From Sinomonas terrae (GTDB lineage Bacteria; Actinomycetota; Actinomycetes; Actinomycetales; Micrococcaceae), in assembly GCF_022539255.1 (NCBI RefSeq), contig NZ_JAKZBV010000001.1:1426001-1490000 (forward strand): DNA of 64,000 bases. The letters are read 5' to 3'. Of the stretch, positions 25,983-34,717 are shown one piece after another. The translations under genes and the position numbers were made by a program. The notes below the pieces were generated by a model, which saw only the letters and a program-made list of their open reading frames with translations, was not told where the DNA came from and ran no database searches. The stretch's first letter is position 1; every line of letters starts with the position of its first letter.

Positions 25983-26918
25983 ATGCCTCACCCCGCACCC
26001 ATTTCGAAGGCCGTGATCCCTGCAGCGGGACTCGGTACACGCTTCCTGCCGGCAACAAAGGCGATGCCCAAGGAAATGCTGCCCGTCGTCGACCAGCCCG
26101 CCATCCAGTACGTCGTTGCCGAGGCGGCACGCGCAGGACTGGACAATGTGCTCGTCGTTACAGGCCGCAGCAAACGGGCCCTTGAGGACCATTTCGACCG
26201 GGTCCCGACGCTCGAAGAGGCGCTCGAACGAAAAGGGGATCAGAAGAAACTGGCTTCTATTCTCGAGACGAGCAGTTTGGGTGACATTCACTATGTGCGT
26301 CAGGGGGATCCGAAGGGGTTGGGACACGCGGTGCTGTGTTCGCAGCGGCATGTGGGGGCTGAGCCGTTCGCGGTGCTGTTGGGCGATGACCTGATCGATG
26401 AGCGCGATGAGCTGCTGGGGGAGATGATCCGGGTGCAGCAGGCCACGGGTGGGTCCGTGGTGGCGTTGATGGAGGTTCCGCGGGAGGCGATCTCGGCGTA
26501 CGGGTGTGCGATGGTCAGCCCTGTGGAGGGGGAGTCCTTCGTGCAGGTGCATGGGCTGGTGGAGAAGCCGGCGCCGGAGGATGCGCCGTCGGATCTGGCG
26601 ATAATCGGCCGGTATGTGCTGCATCCGGCGGTGTTCGGGGTGCTGGAGGAGACGGAGCCCGGCCGTGGCGGGGAGATCCAGCTGACGGATGCGCTGCAGA
26701 CCCTGGCCCGTCGTGAGGGCGAGGGCGGGGGCGTGTACGGGGTCGTGTTCCGGGGGCGCCGGTACGACACGGGCGACAAGCTCAGTTACCTCAAGGCCGT
26801 CGTCACCCTCGCATCGGAACGGCCCGACCTCGGCCCCGAACTCCGTTCCTGGCTCGGGGAGTTCGTCGCGGAACTCAATGGCACGAGGCTGGCCCCCGAC
26901 GCGCCCGGTCCTATCTAA
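25983..26918 (+). CDS. galU: UTP-glucose-1-phosphate uridylyltransferase GalU
   Basis: A 311-residue enzyme making UDP-glucose. SKAVIPAAGLGTRFLPATK at the N-terminus, the following KAMPKEMLPVVDQPAIQYVV, and FAVLLGDDLID are GalU hallmarks; EKPAPEDAPSDLAIIGRYVL and GRRYDTGDKLSYLKA complete the active site. The start at ATG 25983 is the only one preserving the N-terminal motif. It is divergent from the muramidase gene. UDP-glucose feeds glycan and, via epimerase, galactose and galactofuranose synthesis, consistent with the GlfT1-like transferase at 10264. Confidence 0.95.
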   Translation: MPHPAPISKAVIPAAGLGTRFLPATKAMPKEMLPVVDQPAIQYVVAEAARAGLDNVLVVTGRSKRALEDHFDRVPTLEEALERKGDQKKLASILETSSLGDIHYVRQGDPKGLGHAVLCSQRHVGAEPFAVLLGDDLIDERDELLGEMIRVQQATGGSVVALMEVPREAISAYGCAMVSPVEGESFVQVHGLVEKPAPEDAPSDLAIIGRYVLHPAVFGVLEETEPGRGGEIQLTDALQTLARREGEGGGVYGVVFRGRRYDTGDKLSYLKAVVTLASERPDLGPELRSWLGEFVAELNGTRLAPDAPGPI

Positions 26919-26983
26919 CGTCAGTGAAGGGACGTCCTGAGCGATGGCCCACTTCTCTATCCACTAAGCTCGTTCGGGTGCGC

Positions 26984-28132
26984 ATGAGTCTCCCGAAGTT
27001 TTCCCGTTGGTCTGAAGCAGGCCGGGTGTTCGCAATCGCGTTCGTTTGTTTCCTCGCACTGAGTAGCCTCTGGGCCCTGGCGTCGCCGCTGATGTCCGCT
27101 CCTGACGAGCCTTCGCATGCGATTAAGGCGGCAGCCGTTGTTCGAGGGGAATGGCTTGGCCAGAACTCAGACGTACAAGGGCAGGCGCTTCGGGTAAGGG
27201 TCCCCGAATACATCGCTGCTCTCAATTCTGTTCCCAGCTGCTTCGCTTTCAAAGCTGACCGAAGCGCGGCTTGTGCTCCTAATGTTTCCAAACTGGGAAA
27301 CAACCTGGTTCCGTCAACTACTACAGCCGGCAATTACAACCCTCTATACTACGCGATTGTGGGTCTCCCGACTTTAGTCACAAGCGGGCAGAAGGCCATC
27401 TACGGCATGCGGTTGGTAACGGCGGTCTGGTGTGCCTTGTTCTTCGCGGTTCCTGTTGCTTTCGCACATAAATTATGGCCCCGAAGGCTCCCGGTGGTCG
27501 TCACGGCACTCGCTATAACACCTATGTGCTTCTTCTTGGCAGGGTCAATCAATCCCAATGCAGTTGAAATTGCGACTACGCTCGCTGCGTTTGTAGCCGC
27601 TTTCGCAATGCTTGATGCTAGCTTCAAACGTCCCGTGCTTGCGGCTTCTGTTTTCGGTGTCAGTGGTTTGATTTTGGCGAATCTACGTCCGCTGTCCATT
27701 GCGTGGTTAGCCATTGCATTTGTTGGGGCGGTTCTGTTGCAATGGCGTCGCGGACTCTTGACAAAGCCACCACGAGGCATTTGGATAGGTCTTCCTTTGG
27801 CGGGGACTGGCGTCGCACTGGGACTCGCTTGGCAGATTATTTCGAACTCTTTTCAGAGCTTGGGCGGGACCGCTGTCAAGGATACGCCGGAGCAAGTCGT
27901 GTCGGTAATGCTTGAAAGAGCTTTCGACTACGCCAGGCAATATGTTGGAGTAATGGGCTGGCTGGACGCTCCTCTTCCCACTGTTGCATACGTGGTGTGG
28001 GATGCCCTAGCGATGGGCCTCTTGATCGGTTGCCTCGCGCTGTGGCGGGGTCGACGTCGTGTTGGCATCGTGCTCCTAAGCGCCGTCATTATAGGCTCTT
28101 CGCGTTTCCGCGGGAATGGTCCTGCTGGGTGA
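26984..28132 (+). pseudogene. DUF2142 membrane protein, 5' part, disrupted by ISL3 element
   Basis: The first 370 codons (to 28093) encode a DUF2142-type membrane protein: SPLMSAPDEPSHAIKAAAV is the conserved extracytoplasmic motif after the first span, NYNPLYYAIVGLP follows, and eight or so hydrophobic segments come after. At 28094 an insertion sequence interrupts it, and translation runs 12 residues into the element before a stop. The reading frame continues at 29546 if the element and one target copy are removed, which would give about 515 residues, the normal family size. DUF2142 proteins resemble GT-C glycosyltransferases in topology. ATG 26984 or GTG 26978 are possible starts. Confidence 0.85.
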
Positions 28133-29537
28133 TTGTCACGCTGCTGTCTGAGCGGCGCTCCTGAGCAGGATACGGGATCGGTAGTTGTCCGGGTTCCGGA
28201 AGCCCCGTCCGGTTCGTTTGATGTTCTTGATCGCGGTGTTGTTCGCCTCGACCTTGGCCGTGGTCGCGCCGGTGGTGATGAGGACTTCGATCTCGTTCCA
28301 CCAGCGCTTCACGGTGCGCAGGAGCCGTTTCGTCTCCACGGTCGGGGCGGCCTCGACGAGGCCCTCGAGGATCCGCAGGTGGTCCCGCGCCTCCTCGAGC
28401 GCCCCGGACGCGAGCAGGGTGCGGAGCTGCTCCTTGGCCTCCCAGGCGGCCTGCAGCTGCCCGGTCGGGTCGTCGGATTCGAAGACCGCCCGCAGTCGGG
28501 CCCTGCCGCGGCCGGAGAGGGTCTCGGCGCCGCGCAGGAGCAGGCGCCGGTTCGCCCACCCCGGGTCCACCGCCCTGCCGCGGCGGCCCTTGATCTCCTG
28601 GCTCAGCCGCTGCCTGGCCTCGGTGACGGCCTGGTTCGCCAGCTGGACGAGGTGGAACGCGTCGACCGACACCGCGGTGCGCGGAAGCCACATCCGCAGG
28701 GCCTTGCGGAACGCCGCCGACGGGTCGATCGCCACGACCTCCACCCCGAGGCGCCACGCCAGCGGCCGGGCGAACAGCCAGTCCCCGACACCGGTGCTGT
28801 CGCGGCCGTCCACGATGCCCAGCACCTGTCCGGTGTCCAGGTCAACGATCGTGGTCATCCACGGCTCGACCCGCACCCACGGCGATGCCTCGTCGGCCCG
28901 GTACCAGCGCACGGACCGGTACCTGTGCTCGTCGATCCCGAGCCTCTTCGGCGCGAGCAGGTCGACGTCCGGCAGCGTCGCCGCGGCGGCGTCCAGGGCG
29001 GTCTGGGCCAGCCACCACGAGACCCCGTGGGCCCGGGCAGCCTCGAGTGCGGCACGGCCCGAGCGGATCACGGCATCCACAAGCGCATGCAGGAGCCGGC
29101 GCGTGGACCGGGCCCGCCTGGGCACCTCGTCCGTGGCCTCGGTGAACGACCCACGCGGGCACGCCGGCTCGTCGCAGAACCAGCGCCGCTTGCGCCACAG
29201 CACCACGACAGCGCCGGCCAGGGGGACGTCGCGCAGCCGCTGGAGCCGTCGGTCCTTCACGCGGGCCGAGACGACCCCGCAGGCGGGACAGCCCGGCACC
29301 CCGGTGGACTCCACAGTGATCCGGCGGACGCCGAAGGCGGTGAGCGCGGCGGAGAGGACGCGGTATTCGGGCAGGTTGAAGATCACGGTGGCAGCACAGG
29401 GCTGCCCCGTCGTAGGCTCGATCAAGGCTCGTGGATCCTGTTCCGGACGAATGACTAGACACCACTCATCCAACAGGGCCACGAGCCCCTTCACGCCCTA
29501 CGGCGCGAGCCCGATTCCCGCGGAAACGCGAAGAGCC
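28094..29537 (-). mobile_element. ISL3-family insertion sequence
   Basis: A 1,444-bp element bounded by perfect 24-bp terminal inverted repeats (28094-28117 and 29514-29537) and by the 8-bp target duplication TCATTATA (28086-28093 and 29538-29545), the length typical of ISL3 elements. It carries a single transposase on the minus strand and sits inside the DUF2142 gene in opposite orientation. The intact target duplication and repeats indicate a recent insertion. Confidence 0.95.
28136..29494 (-). CDS. ISL3-family transposase
   Basis: A 452-residue transposase. The N-terminal zinc-ribbon region has CPACGVVSARVKDR and CDEPACPRGSF, followed by a helix-turn-helix. The DDE core includes LGIDEHRYRSVRWYR, VVAIDPSAAFRKAL, VDAFHLVQLANQAV and the C-terminal block AKVEANNTAIKNIKRTGRGF containing the catalytic glutamate. 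All are standard for ISL3 (transposase_12) proteins. The GTG start is 20 bases inside the inverted repeat. No frameshift is seen, so the enzyme is probably functional. Confidence 0.95.
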   Translation of the reverse strand: MKGLVALLDEWCLVIRPEQDPRALIEPTTGQPCAATVIFNLPEYRVLSAALTAFGVRRITVESTGVPGCPACGVVSARVKDRRLQRLRDVPLAGAVVVLWRKRRWFCDEPACPRGSFTEATDEVPRRARSTRRLLHALVDAVIRSGRAALEAARAHGVSWWLAQTALDAAAATLPDVDLLAPKRLGIDEHRYRSVRWYRADEASPWVRVEPWMTTIVDLDTGQVLGIVDGRDSTGVGDWLFARPLAWRLGVEVVAIDPSAAFRKALRMWLPRTAVSVDAFHLVQLANQAVTEARQRLSQEIKGRRGRAVDPGWANRRLLLRGAETLSGRGRARLRAVFESDDPTGQLQAAWEAKEQLRTLLASGALEEARDHLRILEGLVEAAPTVETKRLLRTVKRWWNEIEVLITTGATTAKVEANNTAIKNIKRTGRGFRNPDNYRSRILLRSAAQTAA

Positions 29538-29983
29538 TCATTATATTTCTGCCTGCGTTCGTTCAGGTGCCTGCAGCCCCAGAAGTGGGATACATCTGGC
29601 AGGGGCGCTATATCCTACCGCTTGTCGTCATTCTCTTGGTTGCGTGTGGATTTTCCTTCCAAAGAATCGACCTTCAACACCGTTCGGCTCGGACCGTCTT
29701 GAAGCTTGTCGTTTTTTGCTTGGGGTTCGCGAACTTCTACGGCTTCGTTTGGGTATTGCGGCGCTATGCGACCGGAATAGGGAGCGGAATTTTTTGGGAC
29801 GAGTTTTTCGGCTCTCCCAAGTGGCAACCCCCTGGGGGCCTAGCGCTGATTGCTCTCTTGTATTGCTTGATTACCGTTTGGGGTGGGTTGGCTTGCATCC
29901 GCTATCTTTTGAAACCCCATTTGTCAGAGGGGGAGGGACGGCAATTCGAGGCGGAACGCCGGGTCCCGAGCAACTACCGCTGA
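29538..29983 (+). pseudogene. DUF2142 membrane protein, 3' part after the ISL3 element
   Basis: After the second target copy the frame resumes with FLPAFVQVPAAPEVGYIWQG, then two to three hydrophobic segments, ending at 29983. GYIWQGRYILPL is the conserved C-terminal DUF2142 motif. The fragment lacks its own start and ribosome-binding site, so it should not be read alone as a gene. Joined to the 5' part it restores a continuous protein. Confidence 0.85.
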
Positions 29984-30060
29984 TAATAGGGCTAAAACCC
30001 CGGTATCATTTCTGATTCTTGCTCGACAGTTGTCGCATAGGCCGAGAGTCTCATCTGGGT

Positions 30061-30531
30061 TTAGTCGCGAGCAGCGTCTGTGCTCGAGGGGGACGTTTCC
30101 AACGCCTCTTTCTTACCCTTCTTGAAAATCCAGTGTCGGTAAAGGAAATAGTTCCAGGTCATTGTGAGGACTGTTGAGACGACTTTCCCTATCGAATAGG
30201 ACAGTCCAGCGGCTGCTATTACGTTGACGATGACGTCGGTTGCTCCCGTGTTGACTATTGCGAGGGCAATATATTTGATGAAGCTCGCATCGCGTCGGCT
30301 GTTCGATCTAAAAGTGAAGCTTCTCTGGGCGATAAAATTGAAGAGCAAGCTTATTATGAAAGCGATCGGGGTCGCTATCCAAAGGTCGATATGGAAAGCC
30401 TCGTGAAGCAGAGCAAGCGTGCCCAGGTCTATTGCGAAGCTGAGACCGCCGACGAGCAAGAACTTGACCACGGAACTGCCAGCGACTAATGCCCAGAGCC
30501 GCTTCAGGAGCGGAAAGCGGGTCTGCTGCAT
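30061..30531 (-). CDS. GtrA-family membrane protein
   Basis: A 156-residue protein with four predicted membrane helices in the GtrA pattern: VVKFLLVGGLSFAIDLGTLAL, a second helix near IATPIAFIISLLFNFIAQRSFTF, and a C-terminal WNYFLYRHWIFK. GtrA-type proteins are thought to help flip or present polyprenyl-phosphate-linked sugars for wall or surface glycan modification. It lies at the end of the glycan region, near the broken DUF2142 gene and in the same strand sense as the DPM-like gene. The 286 bases between its start and tadA hold no gene or repeat that I can see. Confidence 0.85.
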   Translation of the reverse strand: MQQTRFPLLKRLWALVAGSSVVKFLLVGGLSFAIDLGTLALLHEAFHIDLWIATPIAFIISLLFNFIAQRSFTFRSNSRRDASFIKYIALAIVNTGATDVIVNVIAAAGLSYSIGKVVSTVLTMTWNYFLYRHWIFKKGKKEALETSPSSTDAARD

Positions 30532-30817
30532 GCTTTGCTACAACCTATCTGAGTCTTTGAGTCACACTTCATGGCCCCGAACCGGGCCGTCTAACTGTAC
30601 ATGGCTCAACTGTGACCTAGCTCTTAATCCCCTCGGCTTCTACCGTCCCAGATCACAGAGCTGAACGGGCAGGGAGGGTCGCCCGAGGCTACGTGTTCGG
30701 CCTCTACGTGGCATTTTCCCGTGCCTAGGCTGACAGGGTCGGCGCGGGAAGCCGACGCCGACCATCGTTGAGGGTGGCGGCTCGGCGGAGCAGCGGGGGC
30801 TGCATGGGGGTAATACG

Positions 30818-32038
30818 GTGGATGCGTTTCGCATCGTTGAAAACGAAGTTCGTGAGCTGGTCCGGGTGCGGGGACTGGACCCACTCCGGCAGGCAGCTGA
30901 AGTACGCCGTCTGGTCGATGCGGCAGTAGTGGACTATGACGAGCGGGCCCTGCTGGGCGCGGTGCCGCCCCTTGGAGCGCTCGACGCCGCTCGTCGGCAC
31001 GTCTTCGACGCGGTAGCGGGCTTGGGGCCCCTTCAACCGCTCCTGGATGATCCCGACGTCGAGGAAATCTGGATCAACGCACCCCATGAGGTCTTTGCGG
31101 CGCGCGGCGGTGAATCCGAGCTGACGGCGGTGACTCTCACGGAGCAGAGCGTCCGTGATCTGGTCGAGAGAATGCTCAAGACTTCGGGGCGCAGGCTCGA
31201 TCTTTCCAGCCCTTTCGTCGATGCTTCACTGCCTGACGGCTCGCGTCTTCACGTAGTCATCCCCGATGTGACGCGACGGCATTGGGCCGTCAACATCAGG
31301 AAGTTCGTTGCCCGCGCTTCCCGGCTGGAACATCTGGTCGAGTTAGGCTCGCTCACCCCAGACGCCGCCCAATTTCTGTCGGCAGCAGTCGCGGGAGGCC
31401 TGAACATCCTCGTTTCGGGGGCGACTCAAGCCGGCAAGACGACGATGCTCAATTGTCTCGGTGCCGCGATCGGGGCTCGCGAACGGGTGGTGACGGTGGA
31501 GGAGATCTTTGAGCTCCGCCTTCCGCTTCGGGACGTTGTCGGCCTTCAGTGCCGCCAGGCCAATCTTGAAGGCACAGGTGAGATCCCCCTCCGGCGCCTC
31601 GTCAAGGAGGCCCTACGCATGCGGCCGGACCGGCTCGTTGTCGGCGAGGTGCGCGAGGCCGAGAGCCTTGACATGCTCATCGCGCTGAACGCCGGCCTGC
31701 CGGGAATGTGTACGATTCACGCCAATTCTGCGCGTAATGCGGTGACGAAGCTCTGTACCTTGCCTCTTCTCGCGGGCACCAACATCTCCTCTGACTTCAT
31801 CGTGCCAACGGTCGCCGCCTGCATCGATCTCGTAGTGCATTGCACGCGCACCTCCACGGGACATCGTCAGGTTGCTGAGATCCTGGCCCTCGGCGAGCGT
31901 GTCGAGAACGGCCTGATCGAGAGCTCCTCAGTCTTCGCTCGCGTAGACGGCGAGCTCCGCCTTTCAGGTACAGGGCTGCCGAAAGCAGACAAGTTCGCGG
32001 CGGCTGGGATCGTCGCAACCTCCTTGGATGCCCACTGA
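30818..32038 (+). CDS. tadA: Tad/Flp pilus ATPase TadA (CpaF)
   Basis: A 406-residue secretion ATPase that powers assembly of Flp-type pili. GLGPLQPLLDDPDVEEIWIN is the N-terminal CpaF motif; ILVSGATQAGKTTMLNCLG is the Walker A loop, and RPDRLVVGEVREAESLDML the Walker B and Asp-box region; GMCTIHANSARNAV is the His box. The GTG start is eight bases after a GGGGG site. Its stop overlaps the tadB start (TGATG). In actinobacteria a TadZ/Ssd-like gene often precedes tadA; none is seen here, where a divergent gtrA lies instead. Confidence 0.92.
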   Translation: MDAFRIVENEVRELVRVRGLDPLRQAAEVRRLVDAAVVDYDERALLGAVPPLGALDAARRHVFDAVAGLGPLQPLLDDPDVEEIWINAPHEVFAARGGESELTAVTLTEQSVRDLVERMLKTSGRRLDLSSPFVDASLPDGSRLHVVIPDVTRRHWAVNIRKFVARASRLEHLVELGSLTPDAAQFLSAAVAGGLNILVSGATQAGKTTMLNCLGAAIGARERVVTVEEIFELRLPLRDVVGLQCRQANLEGTGEIPLRRLVKEALRMRPDRLVVGEVREAESLDMLIALNAGLPGMCTIHANSARNAVTKLCTLPLLAGTNISSDFIVPTVAACIDLVVHCTRTSTGHRQVAEILALGERVENGLIESSSVFARVDGELRLSGTGLPKADKFAAAGIVATSLDAH

Positions 32039-32889
32039 TGGCCCCCGCAGTCGGTTTGATTGGCGGCCTTGGCCTGTTCCTCGTCTGGTGGGCCTGTTGG
32101 GAGCCGCCGCGGTCGAAGACGCGATCAGAGAAGCCCGGGAGGTTCGAGCGGGCCCTTCGACAGGCGGGGATCGGCAATGTCTCGCCGGTCCGGCTTGCTG
32201 CCGCGTCGGTGGCCTTCGGAACTCTCGTGACGATTGTGGTCGCCAGCGCGACGGCGTGGCCGATCGGCTTGTGCTTCGGGGCCTTCGCTCTAGGGACACC
32301 GCTGACCCTCGTGCTATGGCAGGCCAAGAGGCGTGCCAGAGCTCTGCGGGAGGTGTGGCCTGATGCAGTCGATCATCTTCGATCGGCTATCCGCGCCGGG
32401 CTCTCGCTCCCCGAGGCACTCATGCAATTGGGTGAAAAGGGGCCCGAGATTCTCCGACCTGTCTTCGTCGCTTTCGCGGCCGACTTTCGCTCAGGCGGAA
32501 GCTTCGGCGATTCCCTGAGTCGATTGAAGGACCAACTCGCCGATCCGACCGCAGACAGAATTGTCGAGGCGCTGCGCTTGACGCGCGATGTCGGCGGCTC
32601 TGATCTCGGTCGTCTTCTCTCGACCTTGGGTGAGTGCCTCCGCGAGAACCTGCGGACGCGAAGCGAGCTTGAGGCCCGGCAGTCGTGGACGGTGAATGGC
32701 GCTCGTCTTGCTGTCGCCGCGCCTTGGGTGGTCCTACTCCTTCTGGCGGCAAGGCCAGAGGCCATGGCGGCGTACGCTCGCCCTGCGGGGCTGGTGGTTC
32801 TAGGCGGGGGCCTCATCGTCTCCTTCGTCTGCTACCGGCTCATGCTCCGGATCGGCGCCCTCCCGCCAGAGGAACGGGTGCTCCGATGA
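32038..32889 (+). CDS. tadB: TadB-like membrane platform protein
   Basis: A 283-residue protein of the type II secretion GspF family. It has hydrophobic segments near the N-terminus (about 1-20 and 60-90) and at the C-terminus (about 220-270), around a cytoplasmic GspF domain beginning LREVWPDAVDHLRSAIRAGLS. It forms the inner-membrane platform of the pilus machine with TadC. ATG 32038 shares one base with the tadA stop and its stop overlaps the tadC start by four bases, so all three are translationally coupled. Confidence 0.87.
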   Translation: MAPAVGLIGGLGLFLVWWACWEPPRSKTRSEKPGRFERALRQAGIGNVSPVRLAAASVAFGTLVTIVVASATAWPIGLCFGAFALGTPLTLVLWQAKRRARALREVWPDAVDHLRSAIRAGLSLPEALMQLGEKGPEILRPVFVAFAADFRSGGSFGDSLSRLKDQLADPTADRIVEALRLTRDVGGSDLGRLLSTLGECLRENLRTRSELEARQSWTVNGARLAVAAPWVVLLLLAARPEAMAAYARPAGLVVLGGGLIVSFVCYRLMLRIGALPPEERVLR

Positions 32890-33887
32890 GCCCAACGATA
32901 GGATTGGCGGTTTTGAGCGGCACACTTCTCGGTGTCGGAGTGTGGATCACATGCGTTCGCCTGCCTACCGCGCGCCGGACGACCTTCGCAGAACGTGTCG
33001 CCCCGCAGTTGCGCTCGGTCGACGCCTCATCGCGCCTGCTTCGATCAGACAACCTCGACGTGACGCCGTTCGGCTCGCTTGAGCGCATCCTTCGGCCCGT
33101 CCTTGCGGAAGCCCTCAAGTCGATGTCGGGTCTCAATGCTGGAAAAGATGCGCTTGAGAGGCGTCTTGCCCAAGCCGGTTCATCGAGACGAGTAGTCGAA
33201 TTCCGATCAGAGCAAGTCCTGTGGGCCGGCGTTTCGTTCGCGCTTGGGTCCGTCCTGGCGATCGCGGGTGCTTCAGCCGGGAGGATCGCACCGCCTCTCG
33301 CGGCTGTGCTGGCCCTCGCGGCGGGGGCTGCCGGATTCCTGGGCCGCGAGTTCGCGCTTGCATCCGCAGTCCGAAAACGCCGGCGACGGATCCTCGCCGA
33401 GTTCCCCGCGATGGCCGACATGTTTGCCCTCGCGGTAGGGGCGGGAGAGACCGCCGCGGGTGCGTTGGGCCGGCTCGCAGGTCACTCTACAGGGGCACTT
33501 GCGGATGAGTTCTCCAGAGTGGTGTCCGAGACACGGGCGGGCACAACGCTCGTTGCAGCGCTCAGAGCCATGGCCGTCAGACTCGACATCGCACCCATCT
33601 CACGGTTCGTCGACGGTCTCGTCGTCGCGATCGAGCGCGGCACTCCGCTTGCAGACGTGCTTCGAGCCCAGGCTCAGGACGTTCGTGACGCGGCCAAACG
33701 AGACCTCATGGAGGCAGCAGGCCGCAAGGAAATCGGCATGATGGTGCCGCTCGTCTTTGGAATCCTTCCTCTCACCATTCTGTTTGCGGTCTTTCCCGGG
33801 TGTCAACGGCCAGTTGGTTTTCCCCGTGGACGGCCAGTTGTTTTCCCCGGTGGCGGCCATCTTTCCTCCCCACGTATGGCCAGTTGA
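32886..33887 (+). CDS. tadC: TadC-like protein with IS21 insertion in its last codons
   Basis: A second GspF-domain platform protein. The native reading frame runs to 33800 (305 codons) and includes FPAMADMFALAVGAGETAAGAL and GRKEIGMMVPLVFGILPLTILFAVFPG. Directly after CCCGGG an IS21 element interrupts it. The original end, encoding FASIALGP and a stop, lies at 36388-36414. In the present sequence the protein instead gains 28 residues encoded by the IS end. Because only eight native residues are lost, activity may survive. The more serious effect is probably on transcription of the pilin genes beyond the 2.6-kb element. Confidence 0.88.
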   Translation: MSPTIGLAVLSGTLLGVGVWITCVRLPTARRTTFAERVAPQLRSVDASSRLLRSDNLDVTPFGSLERILRPVLAEALKSMSGLNAGKDALERRLAQAGSSRRVVEFRSEQVLWAGVSFALGSVLAIAGASAGRIAPPLAAVLALAAGAAGFLGREFALASAVRKRRRRILAEFPAMADMFALAVGAGETAAGALGRLAGHSTGALADEFSRVVSETRAGTTLVAALRAMAVRLDIAPISRFVDGLVVAIERGTPLADVLRAQAQDVRDAAKRDLMEAAGRKEIGMMVPLVFGILPLTILFAVFPGCQRPVGFPRGRPVVFPGGGHLSSPRMAS

Positions 33888-33919
33888 TTCCCCGGTTCGG
33901 GTTTGGACTGTCTGTCGGG

Positions 33920-34717
33920 TCAGCGGAAGGGCGTCACCCCCTTGCCGGAGGCGGCTTGGGCGAGGCGGTAGGACTCGCCCTTGGTCTCGACCCGGTGGGC
34001 GTGGTGCATGAACCTGTCCACCGTCGCGGTCGCGATGGTCTTGGGCATGATCTCGTCGAATCCGGCCGGGGCGAGGTTCGAGCTGACCGCCATCGCCCGG
34101 CGCTCGTAGGCGGCGTCCACGAGGCGGTAGAACCCCTCGGCGGCGTCTGGGGAGACCGGGAGCAGGCCTATGTCGTCCACGATGATCAGATCGCTGCGCA
34201 CGACCCTGGTCAGGGCCCGGGCGATGGAGTCGTCGGCGCGGTGCTTGCGCACCAGGGCGCCGAGATCCTCGATCCCGAACCAGGACACGATCATGCCGGC
34301 CTCGACTGCCGCGTGGCCGAGCGCCTCGCAGAAGTGCGACTTCCCAGTCCCCGACGGCCCGTAGATCGCGAGATTCTCCCGCCGGCGGACCCATTCGAGG
34401 GACTTGAGTGCTTCCTGGGTCGGGCGCGGGATCGGGGAGAGCTCCTCGTCCCAGTCGCCGAAGGTCTTCCCTGCCGGGAAGCCGGCGGATTTGCGGCGGG
34501 TGATCAGGTTGGCGCGGTCGCGGCCGGCGACTTCCTCCGCGAGCAGGACCCGCACGAGCTCGGCCGGGTCCCAGCGCTGGGCCTTCGCCGTGGGGATCAG
34601 GTTCGTGAGCGCCTTGCGCATGTGGGGCAGCTTCAGCCGGCGGGTCAGCTCCAGGGCCTCGGCCAGCGGGTCGCCGTGGGCGCGGGCGACCACGGTCTGC
34701 ATCGTTGTGATCGTCAC
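33920..34717 (-). CDS. istB: IS21 helper ATPase IstB
   Basis: A 265-residue AAA+ ATPase (DnaC/IstB type) that assists the IstA transposase. Walker A is IYGPSGTGKSHFCEALG and Walker B is LIIVDDIGLLPVSPD; RRRENLAIYG and FEEIM-like FDEIMPKTIATATVDR complete the family pattern. The GTG start overlaps the istA stop by four bases. Standard length for the family. Confidence 0.93.
   Translation of the reverse strand: MTITTMQTVVARAHGDPLAEALELTRRLKLPHMRKALTNLIPTAKAQRWDPAELVRVLLAEEVAGRDRANLITRRKSAGFPAGKTFGDWDEELSPIPRPTQEALKSLEWVRRRENLAIYGPSGTGKSHFCEALGHAAVEAGMIVSWFGIEDLGALVRKHRADDSIARALTRVVRSDLIIVDDIGLLPVSPDAAEGFYRLVDAAYERRAMAVSSNLAPAGFDEIMPKTIATATVDRFMHHAHRVETKGESYRLAQAASGKGVTPFR

Noticed and set aside
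28133..29702. Long plus-strand frames through the ISL3 element
   Set aside because: They are antisense to an intact transposase; no motif is present.
29567..29983. Independent small membrane protein gene
   Set aside because: It is the 3' part of the DUF2142 gene: frame and motifs join exactly once the IS and one target copy are removed.
1..30531. Legionaminic or sialic acid rather than pseudaminic acid pathway
   Set aside because: A PseG with a fused GNAT domain and a PseI-type synthase point to pseudaminate; no NeuC/NeuB or GDP-sugar Leg-type enzyme is seen in the window.
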